Position numbers and translations under genes: made by a program. 64,000 bases of DNA from NCBI GenBank assembly GCA_902796595.1, contig CADBPM010000014.1, forward strand, positions 62,001 through 126,000, given 5' to 3'. Source of the DNA: an uncultured Lachnospiraceae bacterium (GTDB lineage Bacteria; Bacillota; Clostridia; Lachnospirales; Lachnospiraceae). Below the pieces are notes generated by a model. It saw nothing but the letters and a program-made list of their open reading frames with translations. It searched no databases and was not told the origin of the DNA. Positions 52,199 to 58,735 of the stretch are shown here, in pieces. How positions within the stretch are numbered: position 1 is the first letter of the stretch; each line of letters opens with the position of its first letter.

Positions 52199-53713
52199 AT
52201 GAGAGATCTGCTCTTTAAGATAAAACGCGCATTTTCTTATGGAGGCTTGCGCGTGGTAGCCTTCCGAACATGGATGACCTTGCACAGGAGGAGGCAGGCA
52301 AGAAGAGAAGAAAAAAGACTTGCAGGGCTTATGGCAGTTTCCAAAAGAGGCGCATATACTACCAAGGCTGTTACAGTCTTTATCCTTGCAGGAGGTGATC
52401 CGACTGCTTTTGTGGACACAGCCGAGTCGGTCAGAAGTTCGGGCTACAGGCACCTTACGGTAAAGGAAGTTGATTCGGGTGAAAATGAGTACGAAGCGCT
52501 TTATAAAGCTGTAAAAGAGGATACTTCTCCATATTTTATGGTGCTTTTTAAAGGAGACAGGCTAAAAAAAGGATGTATTGATATACTGATCGACCTTGCA
52601 GTAAGGGAAAATGCACCTTTTACTTATTCTGATATGCTTTTTGGGGGCGAGGGAGGAGAGTCTGAAAGGAATAACGCTGGAGAGTATTCTCCGGATACAC
52701 TATCGTCATATAACTATATTGGCAATGCCTGTTTTATAGGAAGAAAGCTTTTTGAAAAGCTTGAATTTGATGAAAATAGAGCCGTTGCAAGTGATGCAAG
52801 GGGGCTTGTTTACGATATTTTAAGGAAGGCTTTGCCTTTAGGAAAGAAAGAGAAAAAGAAGAATACAGTCTGCTATGCACCGATCCCACTTTTACAGAGC
52901 GAGAAGAGTAAGGAAGAGATCTTTTTTAGTGAGACGCATATTCAGGATGGGCTGATAGAGCCTGATACAAAGGTTTCGGTTATAATTCCAAGCCGCGACC
53001 ATCCGGAACTTTTAAGAAAATGCCTTGAAAGCCTTGTAGAGAAAAACCCATTAACAGCCTATGAGCTTATAGTGGTGGATAATGGTAGTAAAAATGAGAA
53101 TAAATGTAGATACGAAAGGCTTTGCGATAAATACGGGGCAAAATATATATATGCCACAGCACCTTTTAATTTTTCTGCTATGTGTAACAAGGGTTGTTCG
53201 CAGGCAACAGGGGACTATCTTTTATTTTTAAATGATGATACGGAATTTGTTACCCCTTCTGCAATAAGAAAGCTTGCAAAAAGTGCAGAGATCTCCTACC
53301 ATGGGGCAGTCGGCGCCAAGCTTCTCTATCCTTCAGGAAAGATTCAGCATATAGGAGTGGTGGGCGGACTTACTCCGGTGCACCTTATGAATGGTGAAGA
53401 GGATAAGGAAGATAAGTGGAAAAGAAAGACCCTGCCTTATAATTATGACCTTGTGACAGGTGCATGTCTTATGATAAAAGCATCTGTCTTTGATGAAGTA
53501 AAGGGCTTTTATGAAGGGCTTCCTGTAAGCTACAATGATCTTGACCTTTGCATGAAATTAAGGGAGGCGGGATATTTCAACATGGTCCGTACTGATGTGG
53601 TTCTGATACACTATGAGTCCGAGACAAGAGGAACAGACGAGGAGACTCCTGAAAAGATAAGGGCAAAGATAAGAGATGTGAAATGTCTTGCAAGAAGACA
53701 CAGGGAATTGTAA
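52199..53713 (+). CDS. Two-domain glycosyltransferase family 2 protein (paralogue of 48114-49616)
   Basis: A 504-residue protein. N-terminal ~255 residues are a degenerate GT-A domain (V-F-I-L-A-G-G-D; D-S-G-E-N-E), C-terminal half a full GT2 with S-V-I-I-P-S-R-D, V-V-D-N-G-S-K, F-L-N-D-D-T-E-F and L-V-T-G-A-C-L-M. Collinear with 48114-49616, including G-A-K-L-L-Y-P-x-G-x-I-Q-H near 370 and H-Y-E-S near the end. The first ~30 residues are basic. A double-hairpin repeat starts 13 bp after the stop. Confidence 0.87.
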   Translation: MRDLLFKIKRAFSYGGLRVVAFRTWMTLHRRRQARREEKRLAGLMAVSKRGAYTTKAVTVFILAGGDPTAFVDTAESVRSSGYRHLTVKEVDSGENEYEALYKAVKEDTSPYFMVLFKGDRLKKGCIDILIDLAVRENAPFTYSDMLFGGEGGESERNNAGEYSPDTLSSYNYIGNACFIGRKLFEKLEFDENRAVASDARGLVYDILRKALPLGKKEKKKNTVCYAPIPLLQSEKSKEEIFFSETHIQDGLIEPDTKVSVIIPSRDHPELLRKCLESLVEKNPLTAYELIVVDNGSKNENKCRYERLCDKYGAKYIYATAPFNFSAMCNKGCSQATGDYLLFLNDDTEFVTPSAIRKLAKSAEISYHGAVGAKLLYPSGKIQHIGVVGGLTPVHLMNGEEDKEDKWKRKTLPYNYDLVTGACLMIKASVFDEVKGFYEGLPVSYNDLDLCMKLREAGYFNMVRTDVVLIHYESETRGTDEETPEKIRAKIRDVKCLARRHREL

Positions 53714-53726
53714 AAGAATATATAAG

Positions 53727-53799
53727 GACTAGCCGGCCTTGCTTTATCGCTCTCGCGATGGCCGGCAGAGTGTCATATCGAACAAAGTTCGATACGACA
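53727..53799 (+). repeat. Double-hairpin repeat, copy 3
   Basis: AGGACTAGCC start; GCCGGCC (53732-53738)/GGCCGGC (53760-53766); CAGAG; TGTC-A-TATCGAAC, AAA loop, GTTCGATA-C-GACA (53771-53799). The loop GCTTTATCGCTCTCGCG is almost the same as in copy 2. Confidence 0.7.
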
Positions 53800-53802
53800 A
53801 TA

Positions 53803-53868
53803 TATAGTAAGCGAAGAAAATAATTGCGGATAGAGCTTGCTCTATTCAACATTATTTCGTTTACGATA
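53803..53868 (+). repeat. MITE-like intergenic repeat, copy 3 (internally deleted)
   Basis: Keeps the left end TATAGTAAGCGAA, the GATAGAGC/GCTCTAT palindrome and the right end TTTCGTTTACGATA of 7345-7446 but lacks about 36 bp, including the left arm of the second palindrome. It lies 3 bp after the double-hairpin repeat. Confidence 0.65.
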
Positions 53869-53897
53869 AAACAACTGAGATTCTTCTTACGTGAGAC

Positions 53898-53951
53898 TTG
53901 ACAAGTTCTACTAATAGGATTATTCTTAAGAAAATCTATGGATTTTCTTAA
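53898..53951 (+). promoter_or_regulatory. Promoter with adjoining palindrome for the small membrane protein operon
   Basis: TTGACA (53898-53903), 17 bp, TATTCT (53921-53926). TTAAGAAAATC (53926-53936)/GATTTTCTTAA (53941-53951) forms a perfect 11 bp inverted repeat around 4 bp at the transcription start, so it may be an operator or a 5' hairpin. Confidence 0.65.
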
Positions 53952-53999
53952 ATTCTGTTTATAAGCACGATTTTTAGAAATGCAAAGGAGCGGGAAAAT

Positions 54000-54227
54000 A
54001 TGGAACATACAAAGAAGATGGTGGCACCGATAATCATAACCATTATCGTTTTGGTGTACTGGTTAGCTTATGTAGCTGCGATCCTTCTGATTCCGGGAGC
54101 TTTTGTCTTTGTGAAAGTCCTTTTTGCCATTTTGGGTGTGGGCTTTTCTGTGGGTATGATCCTCGTGCTTATTTCAAGAATAAGAGAGATCAAAGGAGGA
54201 GAAGAAGATGATCTTAGTAACTACTGA
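54000..54227 (+). CDS. Small two-TM membrane protein
   Basis: A 75-residue protein with two predicted TM helices (~8-30 and ~36-58) and a charged C-terminal tail (R-I-R-E-I-K-G-G-E-E-D-D). No known family recognised. GGAGCGGG precedes ATG 54000. It overlaps the YbjQ-family gene by 20 bp, so the two are co-translated and may act together. Confidence 0.75.
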   Translation: MEHTKKMVAPIIITIIVLVYWLAYVAAILLIPGAFVFVKVLFAILGVGFSVGMILVLISRIREIKGGEEDDLSNY

Positions 54228-54522
54228 TGGACTTGAAGGAAAGAAGCTTGAGCCATTGGGCATTGTAAAAGGAAGCACGATCCAGACTGTAAACGCTTTT
54301 AAGGATATTGGTTCAGGCTTAAAGAACCTTATCGGCGGAGAGCTTGGAAGCTACAATGAAATGATGAACAAGGCAAGAGCACTTGCTACAAAGCGTATGA
54401 CAGAAGAAGCAGAAGCCCTTGGCGCTGATGCGATCGTTGCAGTGAGATATTCCTCATCCTCTGTAATGCAGAGCGCAGCTGAGATAATGTCTTACGGCAC
54501 CGCAGTGAAGATAATTGAATGA
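54208..54522 (+). CDS. YbjQ/UPF0145 family protein
   Basis: A 104-residue protein of the YbjQ (DUF74) family: pentameric beta-rich fold, with L-G-I-V-K-G-S-T, a N-x-F-K-D-I-G-S-G-L segment, A-R-x-L-A-x-x-R-M-x-x-E-A-x-x-L-G-A-D-A-I-V near residue 60-78 and Y-G-T-A-V-K at the end. The biochemical role is unknown (older metal-binding labels are weak). A Shine-Dalgarno AAAGGAGGAGAAG lies in the upstream gene. Confidence 0.88.
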   Translation: MILVTTDGLEGKKLEPLGIVKGSTIQTVNAFKDIGSGLKNLIGGELGSYNEMMNKARALATKRMTEEAEALGADAIVAVRYSSSSVMQSAAEIMSYGTAVKIIE

Positions 54523-54529
54523 TAAAGGA

Positions 54530-54566
54530 AACACCCGACCGGATTAATTTGGTTGGGTGTTCTTTT
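54530..54566 (+). terminator. Intrinsic terminator after the YbjQ-family gene
   Basis: AACACCCGACC (54530-54540) pairs with GGTTGGGTGTT (54551-54561, with a G-T pair), followed by CTTTT. Confidence 0.8.
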
Positions 54567-54608
54567 GCTTACTTTAATAAAGCAGGGCATAATTGTCTTA
54601 GTATTTTG

Positions 54609-55547
54609 TCAATTTTTGTTTTCATCCATGAAATCGAGGATCTGGCACATCGCCCTTTTAACCCCCAAAGGTGTAAAACCATGTCCTTCGTTAGGCATAA
54701 TAATAAGTTTTGCATGAGGATAGATACTAACGGCTTTTTTAGAATAATCAATAGGAACAAGGTTATCTTTGTCGCCATGGAAAATAAGAACATTTCCTTC
54801 ATATTTCCCTATATTATCAAAGACATCAAAATCGTGTATTGATTCAAAGAAGTTTCTTCCTAGCTTCATGCCCCAGAAGTCATTTTCATCTGGAATGTCT
54901 GAAAGTTCAGGGTATGTATTTTTCCAGTTATCGGGAATACAGAAGGCAGGAAAGTAGAGAATCAGTCCTTTTACCTGGTCCATAAGTTCTTCTGTTGCAA
55001 GAGAGGCAACAAATCCGCCCTGACTGCCACCGAACATATAGATATGGTCTGGGTCTACATTATCAAGACTTTTTACATAGCTAAATGCTGCAAGTGCATC
55101 GGATTTTTCTGTAAATACTGTCATATCGGTTGTCTTGCCTGTGCTCCTTGAATTGACACTGCCGCCGCAGAAATCTATTGAAAGAGCTATATAGCCGTTA
55201 CTTGCATAGTAAAATGCCTCACGTTTGAAATCTTTTCCGCTTCCGTTATAGCCGTGTCCCATAACAATTGCGGGAAATTTTCCATCGGAGTCTGGCATAT
55301 ATATGTCTCCAACGATAGTATTTTCTCCGTTTTTGATTTCGATAGTTTCAGATTTTACTTTGTACTTTCCTTCTTTTTGAGCTACATCTGTTTTGGTTTC
55401 CATGATGTTTGATTCCTCCATTTTATTTTCTTTTGTACTTGTTACTGCAGATGCTGATGAGTTCTTTTCTGTTTTTACGCCGCAACTCATGCAAAGGCTT
55501 GAGATTAAAAGAGTTGCTATGCAACCTGATAAAAGCTTTTTTTTCAT
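54609..55547 (-). CDS. Lipoprotein alpha/beta hydrolase
   Basis: A 312-residue exported hydrolase: M-K-K-K-L-L-S-G, then lipobox-like L-C-M-S-C near residue 22. The alpha/beta fold shows V-M-G-H-G-Y near 112, nucleophile elbow G-G-S-Q-G-G near 183, Asp in F-H-G-D-K-D near 253 and His in N-E-G-H-G-F near 288, a full Ser-Asp-His triad. Substrate unknown; secreted esterases of this kind act on acylated polysaccharides, fitting the neighbouring arabinofuranosidase. ATG 55547 is preferred to TTG 55553. Shine-Dalgarno poor. Confidence 0.85.
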   Translation of the reverse strand: MKKKLLSGCIATLLISSLCMSCGVKTEKNSSASAVTSTKENKMEESNIMETKTDVAQKEGKYKVKSETIEIKNGENTIVGDIYMPDSDGKFPAIVMGHGYNGSGKDFKREAFYYASNGYIALSIDFCGGSVNSRSTGKTTDMTVFTEKSDALAAFSYVKSLDNVDPDHIYMFGGSQGGFVASLATEELMDQVKGLILYFPAFCIPDNWKNTYPELSDIPDENDFWGMKLGRNFFESIHDFDVFDNIGKYEGNVLIFHGDKDNLVPIDYSKKAVSIYPHAKLIIMPNEGHGFTPLGVKRAMCQILDFMDENKN

Positions 55548-55622
55548 ATACAATAGTTTACTAATTAGAATACGTATTAATAAGGTAAAAAATTTAAAAT
55601 TATATGGTCATTTAACGGGATA

Positions 55623-55660
55623 AGCGCGGGCGAAAAAGCAGGAGAGCGTCCGCCCGCACT
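55623..55660 (-). terminator. GC-rich hairpin after the GH51 gene
   Basis: GCGGGCG (55626-55632) and CGCCCGC (55651-55657), extended by AAG/CTT, form a very GC-rich stem in an AT-rich gap. The T-run downstream on the minus strand is absent, so efficiency is uncertain. Confidence 0.5.
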
Positions 55661-55690
55661 TATACAGAAATAAAATGTTCTGATAAATTT

Positions 55691-58444
55691 TTACTTCTTT
55701 GAGATTCTTATAACTGTCAATGAATAAGCTGGAGCGTCATAGAACATTTTATCACTTATGTTGATATCATCTCCCTTTTTAGGTGAAATTGCATCAGGCA
55801 TGTTGTAGCTGTTTTCCATTTTTAAATTGGCACCGGCAAGCACTGTGACACTTGCCTTATCGCTAAATTGCTCCATATCTGCATTTGTTATATTGATGTT
55901 CGTATCAATATTTCCCTCGGTAGTGTTGACGAGTTTTATTATAAGGTCACCTTTTTCGTCTCTTACAGATGATGCGTAGCAAGGGCTTTTAGGTTCTTTC
56001 GTATAATCTATGTAAAGTTCATCATCAAGATAGCACTTTATATTATCCTTGTTTACCACCACTTTAAGGTGATAGTCTGTATTGCTCTTCAGTCTGCAGT
56101 TTTTAACGGTACCTTGAACCTGACCACTTTTAACTCCATTCGCAACTTCCTGAAGACAGGAGACTGTATTTCCCCATCCGCCGAGATTCCAGAAAATGTT
56201 GTTATTGCTGTTTGTTACTGCAACAGGGATAAGGAAACCTTCATTTCCACCTTTCTTTGTGGCGTCTACTTCGAGCGTGTAGTTCTGCCATGAAACGTTG
56301 CCTGTGTACACTGAATCGCCTGTATTCTGGTCAGAAGGATTACCCGTATTTGTCTGAACGAGCTTTCCGTTCTCTACTTTCCAGTTTCCTGCGTTGCAGT
56401 CAAAATCATCCGGCAGGTCTCCGTCTTTATCAAAATTGTTTTCATAAAGGACCTTGCCGCTTTCATTGTCTGTAACTTTAAGATTGTCAAACTCTGCGTT
56501 TGTCATCCATGTGCCTAAACCTACTTTTCCTGAAAGAGCATAGGCGTTTTCGTCAATGCCGGAGAAGGTAAGGTCTGTTTTTTCGTATTCACTGCCACTG
56601 TTTACAGAGAAGAGTTGCTGTACATGATAATCGGCAGTTTTCATTGCCATATCCTTATTGTAATAAATAAGATCCGGATTCCACTGATTGTCGCGTGCAT
56701 TGCCAAAGAGAGGCGCATAGCATGCAAACTGAACAATATCGCCGTTTCGCTCAAGCCCTGTCATGAATGAAGCTTCTGCAAGGGCGGCTTCAAGTGAATT
56801 GCTCTTTGCCGCATATTCACCAAGGAAGACCTTTGCTTGCATACCGCGGTCATAGGTATCGTAGCGTTTTGTATTTGAAAGGAACCAGTCAGGACTTTCG
56901 TAGAAATGTTCATCAACAAGCCCTGTCATATCATCAGGATAATCCTCAAGGTAGTTATATCCGAATTTATCACCGGAACCTGTACCATTTGCGACGCAAA
57001 GAACTATGTCGCCGTAAAGGTCAGGTTTTTCTGCCTTTGCCTTATCAAAAGCCTCTACAAAAAGATTGTAATGATCGTGGTATTCCTGCTGCCATTGTTC
57101 ATTTCCGATGGCAATATATTTCAACCCGTATGGCGTTTCGTGCCCCATGGCGGCTCTTATAGCACCCCATTTTGTGGTCTTGGCGTCGCCGTTTGCAAAT
57201 TCAACGAGGTCTATGGCATCCTGTACACACTCCTTGAATTCCTTGCTGTTTACAGGATAAACCTTGTAATTATTACCGCTCTGAGGCTGACAGGTCATAC
57301 CTGCATTGAGCACAGGAAGCGGGATGCAGCGAAGTGCTTCACACAGGTTGAAATATTCATAGAAGCCGAGTCCATAAGTTGTATATGTAGGATTGTTGCT
57401 GCTGCCTCTCCAGATGGATTCGCCCATTGGCCTTGCTGCAACGTCACCGAGGGTCTTCTTTCCATTTATGTTGAAATAAGGAAGTTCGTCTTTATAAGGA
57501 TCGAGACCGCGCATGCCTATAGAATCTTTCCAGCGGTACATTGTATCTTCGTTTCTTCCTTCGATCACACAGCCACCCGGAAAACGCATAAAGGAAGGGT
57601 GAAGGGCTTCCAGAGCCTCGCCTATGTCTTTTCTTACAGGAAGTCCCTTGTAGGTGTCGTCTGGCATGAGTGAAATCATATCTGCCGCGATGCTTCCTTT
57701 ATTAAAGGAAAGTTTTAGTCTTGCTTCATCATCAAGCTTGTCGGTTACATCGAATGTGACTGTGTATTTTTTCCATGAATCTGTTATTTTATCTATCGTT
57801 TTGCTGGCAAGTAAGTCGGGCTTGTCCTTACTTCCCAATGAAAGCTTTACGGGACCGGTAAAACCATCAAGCCCCTTAAGATAGACGGAGGCTGTATAGG
57901 TGCCCTTTGTTATCTTCATTCCGTCGAGAAAACCGCGGTTTGCAATGCCAAGTTCCTTGCTGGAAGGATTTACAAGGACGGCATAGCTTTCATTATTCTT
58001 ATTAAGACCTGAATTATCCTTACTGCCGTCCTTCACAGAAAAATCAAGACCATCATCTGCAAACCATCCATGTTTTGCGGCACCCGAGGCAGAGGCCTTG
58101 AAGTCGAAAGAGCGGTTTTTTATCATTTCTGCATAAAGACCACCGTCAACCGCATGATTTATATCTTCAAGAAAGATCCCGAAAAGTTTTTCCGAGATTG
58201 GAGTCACTTTTTTGCAGTCAACGGTGAGATCTGCCTTTATTAAACTGCCCTTTATATTAGAAGCAGTTTTATTTTCGGATGTCGCTAAGACAGACGACTG
58301 TGACGTTGAAGTTGCATTTCCAGCGCTTTTTTTCGAGGCAGAAGTTGAAAGTTTAGAATTTTCTGAACTATTCCCGCATCCGGACAGGCTTATCAAAAGA
58401 CAAGTTGCCAATACAGATGCCAAAATCTTTCTGTAATTGTGCAT
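55691..58444 (-). CDS. Lipoprotein alpha-L-arabinofuranosidase (GH51) with extra carbohydrate modules
   Basis: A 917-residue exported lipoprotein (lipobox S-L-S-G-C near residue 23, then a Ser/Lys/Thr linker). Residues ~70-100 show the GH51 start (L-F-G-I-F-L-E-D-I-N-H). A CBM_4_9-like beta domain (~165-265) follows. The barrel has acid/base Glu449 (I-G-N-E-Q-W) and nucleophile Glu543 (F-L-G-E-Y). A LamG/concanavalin-like module is inserted at ~640-790 (V-L-Y-E-N-N-F, W-Q-N-Y-T-L-E-V-D, C-Y-L-D-D-E-L), then the GH51 C-terminal beta domain. It removes arabinose from arabinan or arabinoxylan outside the cell. Strong GGAGGGTT Shine-Dalgarno. Confidence 0.9.
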   Translation of the reverse strand: MHNYRKILASVLATCLLISLSGCGNSSENSKLSTSASKKSAGNATSTSQSSVLATSENKTASNIKGSLIKADLTVDCKKVTPISEKLFGIFLEDINHAVDGGLYAEMIKNRSFDFKASASGAAKHGWFADDGLDFSVKDGSKDNSGLNKNNESYAVLVNPSSKELGIANRGFLDGMKITKGTYTASVYLKGLDGFTGPVKLSLGSKDKPDLLASKTIDKITDSWKKYTVTFDVTDKLDDEARLKLSFNKGSIAADMISLMPDDTYKGLPVRKDIGEALEALHPSFMRFPGGCVIEGRNEDTMYRWKDSIGMRGLDPYKDELPYFNINGKKTLGDVAARPMGESIWRGSSNNPTYTTYGLGFYEYFNLCEALRCIPLPVLNAGMTCQPQSGNNYKVYPVNSKEFKECVQDAIDLVEFANGDAKTTKWGAIRAAMGHETPYGLKYIAIGNEQWQQEYHDHYNLFVEAFDKAKAEKPDLYGDIVLCVANGTGSGDKFGYNYLEDYPDDMTGLVDEHFYESPDWFLSNTKRYDTYDRGMQAKVFLGEYAAKSNSLEAALAEASFMTGLERNGDIVQFACYAPLFGNARDNQWNPDLIYYNKDMAMKTADYHVQQLFSVNSGSEYEKTDLTFSGIDENAYALSGKVGLGTWMTNAEFDNLKVTDNESGKVLYENNFDKDGDLPDDFDCNAGNWKVENGKLVQTNTGNPSDQNTGDSVYTGNVSWQNYTLEVDATKKGGNEGFLIPVAVTNSNNNIFWNLGGWGNTVSCLQEVANGVKSGQVQGTVKNCRLKSNTDYHLKVVVNKDNIKCYLDDELYIDYTKEPKSPCYASSVRDEKGDLIIKLVNTTEGNIDTNINITNADMEQFSDKASVTVLAGANLKMENSYNMPDAISPKKGDDINISDKMFYDAPAYSLTVIRISKK

Positions 58445-58474
58445 TTTTAACCCTCCATTGTGTAGTAAAATTGT

Positions 58475-58607
58475 GAATTACTTTCAAAATATCTAAAAGA
58501 ATTCGCGTTCTTTTATTAGAATATCATAAAAGAATGGGGTAGTAAAGCATTGACTTTTGTAAGAAACCATTGTATTATAGTAAAAGCTAAAGTAATTCGT
58601 TTGCTTT
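58475..58607. promoter_or_regulatory. Divergent GH51/ABC promoter region with operator-like sites
   Basis: The rightward promoter is TTGACT (58550-58555), 17 bp, TATTAT (58573-58578). AAAGTAATTC occurs just downstream (58589-58598) and inverted at 58475-58484. AAAAGAA/TTCTTTT (58495-58501/58508-58514) surrounds TTCGCG. These sites look like repressor half-sites for both genes. No regulator gene is in view. Confidence 0.5.
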
Positions 58608-58648
58608 TAAAACATAATTAAAAATCAATCTGTAAAACAGTATTTATT

Positions 58649-58691
58649 GCACTGAGTGAAGTGAGTGCTGTTATGTATCGCGAAGCGATAC
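58649..58691 (+). other. Double hairpin in the solute-binding protein leader
   Basis: GCACT/AGTGC (58649-58653/58664-58668), then GTATCGC-GAA-GCGATAC (58675-58691). A short GGAC/GTCC stem follows before the Shine-Dalgarno. Structure similar to other double hairpins in the window, sequence different. Confidence 0.45.
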
Positions 58692-58735
58692 GGAAATGTC
58701 AGGACAAAAAAGTCCAGAGAATCAGAGGAGTACTT

